Shown here in pieces: positions 47,601-64,000 of a DNA stretch of 64,000 nucleotides. Location: contig NC_036450.1 in the NCBI RefSeq assembly GCF_002775205.1, positions 12,667,479-12,731,478 of the forward strand, written 5' to 3'. Under the pieces are notes generated by a model. It searched no databases. It had not been told where the DNA came from and worked only from the letters and a program-made list of their open reading frames with translations. Each line of letters begins with the position of its first letter. Position 1 is the stretch's first letter. Origin of the DNA: Xiphophorus maculatus (Eukaryota > Chordata > Actinopteri > Cyprinodontiformes > Poeciliidae). The position numbers were made by a program, and so were the translations under genes.

Positions 47601-50600
47601 ACCATTTCGGCGAATGTGATATTTACTTAAGTGCATTGTTGTGAGTTGTTTTCAGAAACAAAGGTCATGACCTTTTGTTTCAGTCACGGCAAACTTAGAT
47701 ATAAAGAAAGCACCTAAGTTGATTAATTCAGCGTAACATCCTGCAGGTATTTTTTTTAGTTCAGAAAAACAATAACACCTGCTGCTAAAAGCTCAGAAAG
47801 AACTTAAAGATGTTTTAAGTTTTTGCAATGTTTTTCTAACATTGTGAGGTAAATATTCCATATTTTGTTCTTCATTATTAAAACTTACTATGCTGTTTCT
47901 GAACTCCTGTCTGCGATTTGATTATGCTCAAACCTCACATACACAAACCAAATACTCTAGTAATCTTACAGACAGTGGTTTGATTACTTTTGTTATGGTG
48001 GTTGAAAGGAATACATTTTTAAATTCAAACTACCAGTGACCTCAGTCCATCCCCAGATGTTTATATTTCTGTGATTTTTTTAATGAGAGTTCAGAGACTA
48101 ATACATTGCAATGCGCAGCTAAAAATGTATCACAGGGGCTCAAACTGCATGATAAAAGAACTTCATAGCTATTTAATCTTTCAGTAGCTCTTGTATAAAT
48201 AAATCAAATAGTATCTTCATGTTTACATGGCCTTAGGCTGGACATGAACATTTTCTGAACATAGAAGTCAAGTTTTCATAAATTAAATATATGACTCATA
48301 CTGGAGTCGGGCTGGGCAAAGAAGAATAGTCTAGCCTCGCAAGACTTTTAATTCTTAAACCTTCTCCAGCACAAAATTGTACAAATATGTGAAATGAAAA
48401 AAAAGGATGTTTTTTTTTTTTAACATTCTTAAAATATGAAAAATGTAGGGTGCATGTCAGCCCCATCTTTGTTGACAGGATGATATTAAGAAGAATAACT
48501 CTGGAGACCTTTCAATTGAAAACCCCAAGGTGAGAGCTGAGCATTGTGTACCATAGTTGTTATTGTCTGTTTGTTGAAGCACTTTGAGATTTTTATCTTG
48601 AAAAGTGTGATATAAATAAAGTTTTACTTACATATTTGAAAGGATTGTTTAGACGAGGTCAGTGGTAAAATATTAAAGATGTTTTCTGTCAGGATAACGA
48701 ATTGTGACAAGATTGCAGAGGGCCAAGAGTTTAAAAGCGTGTGGACTGGAGTTGAATTTTCTTTCTGGATCCATATATTTCTTATGTAATTGAAGAAATT
48801 GTGTCAAATGGATATTAAGGAGGAAGGAATCATGTTTTAAGTGAAATTAGGGAAGGTTCATAAAGATAAATCTGAGATTATCATCCTGACAAGCCATTGT
48901 CATCAAAGTAACTCTCTATATATGTAGAAATTAAGATTGCTAAGTAAGGACTCATACTCTCTTGTAATGATTTGATAACTCATATCTTCAGATTTTAAGT
49001 TAGAACTGCAAACTTCAATGTACTTTTCTCTGATTTTATATGATTGATCAACACAGTCATCCTCGATTGAGAAGTAGAGAACAAGTGAATTATCTTCACA
49101 TGTTTTTACAAATAAGCATTTTAAGTGTTACTTGCAGCTCTATGCAGCTCATTTTAAGTTTATTTCTCAGTCACTTTTAACTTAACATCATAAATGTCGG
49201 TACTACATCAGAATAACAAGGTCAGACCTGTGATTTGATTCCTTACAGACGCATACTTATATGCCCATTAGTCATGAATATGAATTAGTAGAAAACCATT
49301 TGTAATCATTTGCTTTGGGTTCTAACTTTGGAAATATTCTGGAAAAAGTGCACTGCTCGTTTTTGTCTGTCAGTTATTCTCAGTATATTTTTCAACTGAA
49401 GCAGCACGAAAAAGTGGCAGGACACAAATGCAAGTATGCTTACTCAGCCTAATATTCCCAGCAGGCCGTTCTGTCAACCTCTAAGCACCTAAAATGTGTT
49501 ATGGGATACAGTAATTACTACAGTCTAGACACAAATTACTTCTCTTATAGACGGCCAAATTAAGAAAAAGGAAACAGACTGCATGTTCCCAAACAGCACT
49601 TAGGGTAAGTATTGCAATTCAGTACAGAGTATGTCTTAGGAAACCACGGTGACATGGGACCTTGTAAGTGTTTACCTAAAAAAAAATAATGTGGTGGAAC
49701 AAGTGTGGACATTGCATTTTTTTAAAGTGTGTTTGCAAGTTATAGTAAAATACAACGTTAGAACTTCTCTTCTGATAAAACACATTCAAAATCAATTTTC
49801 CATATTTGACTTAGGTGGTTATGAATTTTAATCTTAAGTATTTAATGATATTTGAAATATTTATCTTCAAGAAATGATCATGCAATAGACAATGGCAATG
49901 ATTTAAAAAAAATAGTTGCTTGGGTTTGAATTTATTATGGATTAAATGTGTCATCGTCTAGACTTGTGGTTAAAAGAAATGCGCCTCTGTGTTACGTTGT
50001 ATTTGTGAAGGAAGGCAAGGAGTGGCTGTTAGAAATTACTAACAGGCACTTTTAGAAGGAATCTTTTTGGATTCCTTCAGAATCTAAAAAGTAAGAAGAA
50101 AATGTAGAAAGCATGCCTTAGTTCTATTTATGATGAAAATCTGACAGTAGTGAGCTCTGTGTGACATTTAGCATCTTCTCATCTTCTTCCAGGAGACTAT
50201 TGCTCCAAATCACTCGCCCTTTTGGCTGAGGTCTTCGTTGGCGTGTTATGCTTGACAGCAGAATGCTTTTCCAACAGCAGGGCTAAGATGAAGATTTGTT
50301 TTTAAAGTGGTTTCATATCCCACAATGCTCCTGAAGCCCAGGAGCAAAAACTGTCCAGACTCTGCAGGGTTGCTTTAATTTCAGCGACTTAGAATGTGAT
50401 CACATACTCAGGTAGAATATTAACAACACTTCATGGTGGATCATGGACTTCTTAAAAAAATCTTGAACACAAGAAGTGTCTTTGTGGCACCTTCTGGTTT
50501 TCAAAAGATCAACATTCCTCAAGAGGTTGAGTGCTAGCTGAAAGCATACTTCTTGCTTTCTTTTTCCAGAGAAGATTGCTTGAGCAGCATTTGCACTTTG

Positions 50601-50910
50601 CTGTTTATTACTGCCAAAAACAGCAAATGCTCTACATATGACTTTTAAATCTACTTACAATATCAAAAGGTGGAAATGCATTTAGATGCAACCTGTGAGA
50701 CTAACACTGAGGATATAAAGACAATGAGAAATGCAGCCTGTATTTGTTCCAACCGCTCATATAGAAGTCATAAACCTGTAAGTTCCTGTAAATTTCAATA
50801 TTTCAAGAAATTAACAAAATATATCACTCACTATTTTGAACATTTAAGAAACATATATAATTTAACTATCCTACCTGACCTAGAGCAGAAAGAACCTTAG
50901 ACTGAATTAA
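44601..50910. other. Intergenic, no recognised gene
   Basis: Apart from the GATA/HNF1 site at 45229-45252 and a LINE-like 3' tail at about 48560-48635 (CACTTTGAGATTTTTATCTT ... ATAAATAAAG), nothing is identified. Open frames are short and unmatched. Confidence 0.4.
45229..45252. promoter_or_regulatory. GATA plus HNF1-like motif upstream of copy A
   Basis: CTTATCAG at 45229-45236, then GTTAATAATTACC at 45240-45252 (one mismatch to the HNF1 consensus). About 2 kb upstream of the copy A ATG. Paired GATA and HNF1 sites are typical of intestinal control regions; activity is inferred. Confidence 0.45.
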
Positions 50911-51373
50911 AGGCACAGTATTATGCAAAATGTTTTTATTCCTCTATCAAAAACATACCTGCAGCATTGCCTTGATTTTTTCATGAGAATCGGAGCTGCA
51001 GTTTCCCAGCTTCCACCTCACAGAGCAGCACCTGCCCCACTCAGCTCCTTCAGACTAGCCAGCAGCAATTAGCAAACACCTGGTGGAACTGCGCACCTGC
51101 CGAGTTTGTTATACAAGCTACTTCTAAGTGCAATGACAGAAAAAAAATGTTGTTGAAAGATTAATAGGGGATGACTTCCTGAGTGTCTGAAAAAGCAGGA
51201 GTTTTAAGTAGACAGAGGCCCAATTTTAAGGCGTTAATTTACTAAGTCAAATTTCTTTTAAGTCATATTTGACATGTAGAAACATAATTTATATAACAGC
51301 TGATTTTAACATAGTTACTTGATTATGCTGTAAAATGGCACTATGTGCCTGGAAAATACAAACTGCTGTCCCT
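50911..51373. mobile_element. piggyBac-like MITE
   Basis: A 463-bp unit between TTAA duplications at 50907-50910 and 51374-51377, with ends AGGCACAGTATTATG and GCTGTCCCT. Non-coding. Relative of 12823-13194. Confidence 0.6.
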
Positions 51374-51377
51374 TTAA

Positions 51378-53169
51378 TGTGAAAGTAAGGGAAAAATGGT
51401 TGTGTCTTTTATAGTGAATGTTTTAACTGTATATCTCTGTATTAAGACTTTTATGCCCTCAGCTTTAAATTTTAAATGCAGGACAGATCCATAATAGTGT
51501 GATTGAGTGACTTTTGGCCAATTCCGTCAATTTGTGAATTTGACTAAAGGATGTTTTCATGTTTATTATATTTTCTTTTAACTCAAACCATACTGCTTTC
51601 TGAACTTTAGCAATGACCGTTTTCAATTCAAAAAATAACCCTAAAACAAGGCAACGACATTAACATTTCAAAAAATGTTGCCTTTAAAATGTATTTTAAC
51701 ATAACAGCTTAAGTATACGTTTTACCAAAAAAGGACAGAAACTGTATTATGTGTATCTATTCATTTTCTTGAACAACTGCTTGCATGCTACTGTCTTTTT
51801 AGACTTTTTTATTTTGAAGTAAGTTAGAGACCTTATTGCTTTATTGCCTAATTGAAACTAATCAAAGTATTAGAATTAGAAAATGTATCTAATGTGAATT
51901 CTGTAAAAGTTACTTGTCTTAACTGTGTATGGTACTGCCAGGGGAAGTTTTCTGAACTGGTCAAAAACTGGTTTTGTGAGGGAACAGAGACTCTTTCAGA
52001 TTGAACAGATGGTGTAGAGTCAGATGTCACTGATCTGGAAAAGTATCAAATCGACTGCATTGGTCCCAGACATGGAGTTGGTTCAAGAGGGCAGATCTTA
52101 AGTCTTTTCATTTTATTTTCAAAGACGTAATTTAAAAATAGTTCAGGAGCAAATAGTAAGCTCACACTGCAGGGGTCAGTGGAGGGAAAAGCAAGTCAAG
52201 TTCAGGCTGAAAGGCCTGGAGGATGAGCCTCGGCCGTCATCACTCTTTCTGTGACACGAACAGAGGAGGGCAGAGTGGTAAGATCAGTCTCTGTGAGTCA
52301 GAAGCAGAAGACTGGATTCATGGGAGATTTGCCAGCAGATAGGAGTAGAGATAGGAAGAGATGAGGTACTCAACTGCTTATAAGAAAGCTAGATGTGGAA
52401 TTTTTATCCAGCAGCCTGAAGGGCCGTCTGTTCGATTCACGTGAAAGTTTTAAACCCAGAGAGCAGGTGGGGGCAGATAGGGGAGAAAATTTGCAGGAGG
52501 GAGGGATAAAGAGCACAGAAAGGGATGTGAATGAACAGGATAGAGTTGAGCTGACGACAGAAGCAAGCAGGGGGAATATGAAGCAGTGAGAAAGCTGTCC
52601 AGAAAAAGTCTGAAAAAGAGCTGCTGAGGAAAATGGAAAGAAGCAGGTGAAGCTGCAGCAGTAAGGCGTTTTAAAAAACCCCCACATTTCTCTGTTTTCT
52701 AAAACGAAAAATGTCTGGAACATCCAGGAGGCCTGCACAGGGCTTCCAGGGATTCCAGGTATGCACTGTTTCAAAGCCAAGAACTTCTCTTGGTGCCAGT
52801 AGGTTGGACGCTGCGATTTTAGAAATACATTCCATTCTTCTCCTGTTTGGATGTCTTAATGTTAATCATACATCCATCCATCCATGAGAGTGACACTCTA
52901 TCCTTCATCAACAAACCTTTAATTTGTATTTTTAATATCTAACAAGTCCAAAGTTTATGTATTTTAAATTATATTTTTTAGCTAAAAGTAGCAGAGGAAT
53001 CTTCTTTCACTTTTCCTCTGTTTTATCTTTTCAGTCACACTTAGATATTTCAGATCATTAAACAAATTTTAGGATAAGAAAAAATAGAAAAAGTATTTTT
53101 TATATCATTATTTTACTAATTATGGGAATAAGTTATCTAAACCAGACTGGCCCAATGTGCAAATATAAT
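51378..53169. other. Intergenic, no recognised gene
   Basis: The stretch 52140-52780 is purine-rich on the plus strand, with open frames on both strands (longest 136 codons on the minus strand, 52370-52780). Composition rather than coding explains these; no family match is seen. Confidence 0.35.
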
Positions 53170-53760
53170 TGGTGGCAGCAGAACAACAGTCTAATCCTGA
53201 GTTGCTGCTTCAGGATCTAAACAACTTACCATAATAGATGGAGCCATAAATTTTGCCCCATACTTAATAAAATCTTGAAGGAGAAAATCCAGCTATCTGC
53301 CCTTGACTTGAGCTCAAGGAGACTTGGCTCATGTGCCATGACAGTGATCTAAAACACACTGGCAGGTTCACCTCTGAGTGTGTCGAAAAACAGAGACAAG
53401 GCTTTGGGGTGGCCTAGTAAAAGTCTGGATTCAAATCCAATTAAAATCCTATTTAATGTCCTCAAATAGGCCACCTATGCTCAAAAACTCTCCAGTGTGA
53501 TTTAGTTATTTAATTAAAAATAGTTCTGCAAAGACAGGGAGAAAACTCCCACAGTTTAAAGACTCATTACTGTCAGTTATTAGATTTAGGGAGCAGATAT
53601 TTTAGAAAATCCACTTTGGTTTGATGGATGTTAAAAATTGATAATCTAGAAAAATAGAAGTGTGACAAAACCCAGTTTAAGTTTTTTTTCACAGGTTTGT
53701 ATACTAATTTTTATTCTTTCCAATATTATCTGAGAATTGGTTCAACAATGCGCCACAGCT
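53170..53760 (+). mobile_element. Tc1-like transposase remnant
   Basis: Around 53330-53480 the plus strand gives GWPSKSLDSNPIKIL, matching the WPSQSPDLNPIENL block that precedes the catalytic Glu of Tc1 transposases. Heavily mutated; ends not defined. Confidence 0.5.
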
Positions 53761-56700
53761 ATCAACAAATCCAGAGCTGTGACTATTAGAAGACATTTAT
53801 TAAGTATTTAATGTAAAACTGTATTCATAAAAACAATATTACAAGCCTTTTCCATCTTAAATATAGCTTGCTGCTCCCACGGGTTGAGCATGGCATATAA
53901 TAGTGTGATAGAGTGATAAAGCATTATGAAGAGGGCAACATTATTAAATTCTTCAGACCGCCACAGCTGCCCGGATCGCACACACAGTCTAATAATTCTT
54001 CTGATTTACAGCATTGTAAGAAAAATGTCCCGCCGCCATCAGGAGCAACAAACCTGTACTGGGAAAACATACTGGTCCCAAACGGCTATAAATTCAAATA
54101 TAAGTAATAAAATCTATTTTTGTGGTACTTTATTTATTTTTTGGCAGATAAAAGGATAAATTTCAGCATACAATTCTTTGTGTTTTTTTCTTCAGAATTG
54201 GTCAGGCAGTTGATTATTTTATTATTTGAACAAGGCTTACATTAACCCTGCTGGCGTATCATATAAACACCATGCTGTCTACACAGCAACCTCTTGTGAC
54301 AGAAAACTGTTGACTATACGCCATTGTTTTGTGGAGTTTACTCCTAATTTCTTTGAACTTATAAATTAAAAACATTATCCTTTGAGTTTCTTTTTTTGCA
54401 TTCATTTTGTAGCTTTGTGGCTTTTATAGCCGCCCCCGGCCCTGACCACATGATGGTCACAAGGCACAATTTCTGCAGAAAAAAAACCCAAAAATATTCT
54501 CGTACTCTTATTTTCTCATCAGCAAGCTATATTTATGCTCACCCCTCAGAAAAATTCCCACTCTCTTGAATCAATCCCAGAAAGAACACTTGGGATCGAT
54601 AGTTGCTCTTGACATACAAAAGTTGAGCAACTTGCCAACAGATAACATCCAAATTAAAGGGATAAGAGAATTTTGTGATGGCTTTTGTGATCTGTGCTGT
54701 CATCTGTGTGCGTGTCTGCAGTAAACCATGTTTAAGCATGAAAATTGTCACATGGACATTAATGAAGAGCACCAGATTAGTCACGAATGTGAACCATGCT
54801 TTGATCAAAGCAGACTATTTACACACACTCTACAATTATTGGACCCCACGGTTAAAAAAGAAAACAGCAAAACGTCTTTAAATAAATGAGTCTTCTTTCA
54901 TTTTCTCAACATCCTTCATAGAATAAACTTGAAACCTCGCGCTGCACAGCTTGTACCAATTCCAGTTGTTTTAAACTTTATAATTCTTCTTTTGGGGCTG
55001 GAAGATAGGGAAGCTGATGGCACCATTACCTTGCATGAAGAAGGAGCTGGGTTAAAATCCTGCTCTCTCTGCATGCAGTGGGTTTCTCATTGGGTATTCC
55101 AGTCCAAAAATATGACTAGTAGTTTAGTTAGCCTCTCTTAATTGAAATTAGGTATGCATGTGTGCACTGTAAAACATTTGAACCGCATTTAGTTGTGCCT
55201 ACTATCTTCTATTCTTTAAGTCAAATAAATTTAACGAGTTTTAGATTTTGAACCTAAATGCGTGAGTTTGTGAAAGATAATTGTGTTAACTGTTTGTTAA
55301 TTTTATCAAACATCCAAGCACTGAATAAACCAGAGTTTTTAGGTCAGCTCTTAAAAACACTGAAAAAAGAAACAGACCGGGGTGGGAACTATTTCCCAGT
55401 GTGCTTAGCAGCATGTTTTTGTATCCTGTGTTGCAACGTGAGTGAGATGGAAATGTGTTACATTGATTTGACTCTTGTGCGTTACTAAGGCAACTGTATA
55501 TTTTAGTGCAACTTGAGATTAACGTCCTGTTGACACTAAATGTTTTTGAGCAGAATTCATTGCAATGTTTAATACAATCAGTCATCAGATCAGAAATCTA
55601 AAGATTTTCAAATAAAATAAGTAGTTATTTTAATGTAATAATGTGAGTGAAAATAATACAGAAATGTGTGCTTTTAACAAGGTCGGGGCAGTTTTATTTT
55701 CTTGCACATAATTATTTGGTTTAAATTGCAGCATTAAGTTAAAACTCACAATTCAAGATTAATTAATTTAAAAAACAATGTTTAGACAACTTGTCTTTTG
55801 TAGTTAAATCAACTTCACAAACTTTAATTTCTGACTTAAAACCAATATAGTTTTATTGTTGACTTTGATTGCATTTTTAAGGCAGCAGGTGGATTTTCAT
55901 CTTCAAGTTAAACCACCTTCAAATGTTTTACCGTGTGTGTGTACATGCTTGGTTGTTTGTCCTGTATGTTGACCTGTCCAGGCTGCACCCCGTCTCTTGC
56001 CAAAGTACTGCTATAGACAGTGTTTCTTGAACCTATTTACTGGTTTCTAAAGATCTTACTTGAATGAGATTTTCTCTTGTCTTTCCCATGTCAAAGAGTG
56101 GCTAAGAGAAATGTGCCTCTGTCACACACACAACGTCCATCTTCCAGGGAAGAAGGATGCAATACATAAAATCAATGATTCCTCAATATTATTTTCCTCC
56201 ACTGAATGAATGTACGCAGATTGAGAGTCGGATTTTTTAAAATTTATTTCCAGTGTAAGATTAACTTACTACCAATTTGCACATTTAGTTCTTCTTTTAA
56301 TGCAGAGGTTTGTAGATGTTCTAAATAAACTCTAATTTATGTCTTGTGAGGTTTAGAAAAAGAGTGGTCTGTGAACAGGCAGACCTGTTGGGTCAGCGAG
56401 AGTTTATACACTAATTAGAGCGGAATCCTGTCATCCCACCACACAGAGGCCAAGTTCATTCAGGAGTAATTTAATTGCATACTTCATACCCAAAGTTTTC
56501 TTGCTCCAATGGCTACATTGTACGCAGAGGACCCCCTCGCCACCACCTTTTATACGACGGCCTTGGAGGTTGCAAATTGTTTTTATGCATAATTACAGTG
56601 AAACAAGAATACTTAGACAAAAATCACCCAAGAAACACATTCACTACACCATGGAAATTTGCATAAGTTGTTTTATTCATAGTTATTGTCCTTTTATATT

Positions 56701-57632
56701 TTGTATCTCATTGTTTTTGTTTGTTTTTTTTTGTTAATTTTTTTTTTTTTTTAGATTTTTATTGAAGTGGACATCCTGTAAAGCCAAGCTCGAAGCCCTT
56801 GGCTGAGTTGTTCTCTGAGCTGAAAAGACAGAGGGAAGAGTGGAGAGGGATCTTCCTCTTCTGTCTCTCGCTCTCTCTTTATGTCACTGACAGTATCCCA
56901 ACTCAACCTTTATTTTCACTTGTTTGAACAAAGAGTGTACCTTACAGTATATTTACATCATAGCCACTGACAATTTCCACTTAGATAACGTAAGGAAGGT
57001 TGAACTTTCAAGATTTCTTTTATGATGTTTTAAATTCTTGTTCTTCTTTGATCCACTTTCTCCTCACATAATGACCTTAAAGAGAGTGTTTTCTTGTCAT
57101 TACATCATTGTAATCTTCTTGGTCACCAACAAAACATTTTTCTTAGCATTTTTATATTCATATATCTCTTTTTCAATAGATTCCTCTCTGAGAACTGTAC
57201 AATCGTACACAGTGTTTGACTTTTATATATATTTTTTGGGAATATATTATTTAAACCCGAGGAAAAAAAGAAACATAATCCCAAAGAAAATATATATTAG
57301 TATCCCAAAGTAACAAAATCATGCATGTTTTAATGTATTTCCCATAAAAACAAAATGAAATAAAAAAAAAGAAAAGTATGGGATCTGGTTTTATTTACAA
57401 ACTGATCTTGGCACGGTTTTTGTTGTCTCTTGCTGGACTCTTGGAATGGTTATAAACACGATTTTTACTTTTCTGAGTGTAACATACCTCAGGTATTTTA
57501 AGTCAGTCACCTGCTATAAAAAGCAAGTATGAAAGACTTTTTTTAATTTTTAAAGCACATAAATATTGGAGAAAGATGAGGGAGGAAAAAGAAGGACATA
57601 AGAGGGTCAATCAGAGGAAAGAACAGAAATAA
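53761..57632. other. Intergenic, no recognised gene
   Basis: AT-rich sequence with short unmatched open frames. Poly(T) runs lie near 56720-56750. Confidence 0.35.
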
Positions 57633-58989
57633 GGTGCCTTGCAAAATGTCTTTTTACCTCCTGCGTTTCACTTTTTTTTCACTTACAGCCACAGTTGTTT
57701 GTTTTATTAGGATTTTGTTTGACAAAACAAGACAAAGTAGTGCCTAATAATGTTGGTGGTTCTCAAATTTTACAAACCGACTTCTGAAAAGTGTGATTTG
57801 AATTTATATTCACCCCATTTACTCTGACACGACTAAGTAAAATTGGGTGCAAACAATTGCAAAAGTAATTTAACTTCTTAGGCCATTACTTTTAGAACCA
57901 GTTTCAGCTGTTGTATTTTGAATCTAAAGTCACTTTCTGATCTTCCCATAATCTTTTTTTTTTCCAATTCTTTGCAAAATAACTTAAGCTTCATTCGACA
58001 GGATGAAAAGTGTCTCTCAATTGTCAAGCTGTGGTAGAGAGTCTTAATTGGATTTTGGTCTGGACTTTGGGAATTTATGAAAGACAATTATGCTTTGATG
58101 TAAGCTGTTGTATTGGAGCTCTATTTCTAGATGTTGTTACCAGATTTATTGAATCCTCTGACAAATGTTCTTTCAGTATTCAGTTTTATTAATTTTCTCC
58201 ATCAGGTCTGAATAGCATTTTTTGAGACCACCATGTGCCAATCATGGGGAAAGTCTTTTGTTAGGTTTGCCAAACTCTTTGTATGCTAAGAAGACAGACT
58301 GAACTCCATAAGATGTTAAAAACCTGAGATATTGTTCTTTTAACTTTGTGCCTAATCTGTCTAATTTGTTCTTTGGTCTTTGTGGTGTCGTTTGTTCACC
58401 AATGTTCTTTAAAGCTAGGTCACACTGTTTCCTATTTTTCTATGCTTGCTATGTCTTCAAAATTATGGGGGTTACAGTGGAACATCAAATCATGTCACAT
58501 CTAAAGTATGTGTTGCTTTTGGTGCAGTTGAGTTGTGAATAGTGCATCTATACTGGGATCAATGACGTGTAATTCACAGTGTTCTGCTGGCGTGTTCTAT
58601 TTTAACTTACGTATAAAATGTTTAATATTTTAGGACCAGCTGATTATGTGAGAATGAAATGTCAGTGGCTGTCTGATCATTATTAGCTGAACTGATTAGT
58701 AGAATAAGAAATGTCTGACCAATGGGATTAGATTAAACAACTGTGTATTGCATTCATTACTTGAATGACTTCTTATCTTACTTTATTTAACTTGGAGGTA
58801 TCCCAGATAATGGGGTCGAACACATCAAGTTGAAAGCCAAGCATAATTTTTCTTTCAAGTCTCAATTATGCACTGCTTTGTGCTGATCCATCAATCAAAA
58901 ACATAATAACATACATTTGAATTTGTGGTTACAATGTGACAAAAAAGTTGAAAAGTTCAAGAGGCAGCTGAACTTTTGCAAGGCACTGC
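57633..58989. mobile_element. Tc1-like DNA transposon remnant
   Basis: Left end GGTGCCTTGCAAAATGTC, right end GAACTTTTGCAAGGCACTGC: inverted ends of the fish family whose terminus reads CAGTGCCTTGCAAAAG. Internal blocks such as TTAATTGGATTTTGGTCTGG are typical of it. About 1.36 kb; no intact transposase frame. Confidence 0.65.
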
Positions 58990-59672
58990 TGTGTGCTGAA
59001 AACAAGTTTCACCTATTTTTTTTTTTTTTCTTTTAGGTCGTGGCAGTTTCCTTTTTGACAGCAACCCCGTGACATCATATGAACTGACCTTTTCTCCCCT
59101 TCAGAAACAGAGATCGAAGAGGAACAGCTCATCAGGTACACTCGCTGTATCCTATATGTGAAGACTCTCCTCTCTCCCCCTCAAAAAAACAGCATTGATT
59201 TGTCAAGATTATATATCATAACGCAGCATTAATTGACTCAGGCAAATAATAGAAAGGGGGAAAAACTGCCAGTACACACTTGGATCTCACTCTTAGGTTT
59301 GACAAGAGTAGTCTTGAAATTTCCAGTGTCGCTCTGTCAAAGGAGAGTTGACCCAAATACCTTGTGTGTGAACAAACCATAAAGATGTATGTATGTGTTT
59401 ATGTGTGGTGTCTCTGCATACTTAAATTCAGTGCAAACACATAGGGTAAAAATTCCCACCTCAACCACGGCCCGGCAGCTCTGTTGACTCAACAGCATTG
59501 TCCAACCCGACCGACGTAACACAGATTTTTATCTCCAGTTCTTTCCTGCAAATCCTCGAAAGCAGACAGACTAACACATTGCCCACTGGTGGGGGCCAAC
59601 TGCCTCTGAGCTGCCTGCATTTCCCCCGCTGCAAAAACCCACCTGAACCCACCTCCCATCCAGTGTCAGGTC
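58990..59672. other. gnaz 3' flank, probable 3' UTR
   Basis: Directly downstream of the gnaz stop on the minus strand. Part is probably 3' UTR, but no clear poly(A) signal was picked out. No other gene seen. Confidence 0.35.

Positions 59673-64000
<4,328 letters not shown>

Noticed and set aside
52370..52780. 136-codon open frame on the minus strand
   Set aside because: It lies opposite a purine-rich stretch and the predicted protein is Ser/Phe/Leu-rich, as expected from composition alone.

Overview
This is vertebrate, most likely teleost fish, genomic DNA. It is AT-rich, with 15-exon genes bearing GT/AG introns and many fish-type transposable elements (hAT, Tc1-like, piggyBac-like MITEs, a tRNA-derived SINE, LINE fragments). 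No bacterial or viral gene organisation is visible. The exact species cannot be read from the sequence.

The left two thirds (1-43232) hold a tandem array of four sodium/glucose cotransporter genes of the SLC5A1 (SGLT1) type, all on the minus strand. From 5' to 3' along that strand they are: an intact 15-exon gene (43232-36070, 657 aa, 'copy A'); a decayed copy without exons 1-2 and 9-13 (32394-29454, 'copy D'); a second intact 15-exon gene (22693-14807, 662 aa, 'copy B'); and a gene cut by the left window edge after exon 5 (2327-1, 'copy C'). Copies B and C plus several kilobases of 5' flank are a recent duplication (1-5793 against 20332-27744). They are interrupted by a nested hAT insertion in B and by a second unmatched segment. 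Copies A and D look like the older branch and share a Gly-to-Val change beside the sugar-binding His. The three copies that keep exon 1 have a TATA-like box about 80 bp upstream of the ATG. All four copies keep an HNF1-like motif further upstream, as expected for genes expressed in absorptive epithelium of gut or kidney.

From 43233 to 59672 no gene is recognised. The stretch holds a LINE fragment, a piggyBac-like MITE and Tc1-like remnants. At 59673-60017, minus strand, is the last coding exon of gnaz (G protein alpha-z). The rest of the window (60018-64000) is its upstream intron, and its other coding exons lie beyond the right edge.

The intact SGLT copies would import glucose or galactose with Na+ at the apical membrane. 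gnaz is an unrelated neighbour in Gi-type receptor signalling. Coordinates of SGLT exons were set by splice sites and by reading-frame continuity across all 15 exons.
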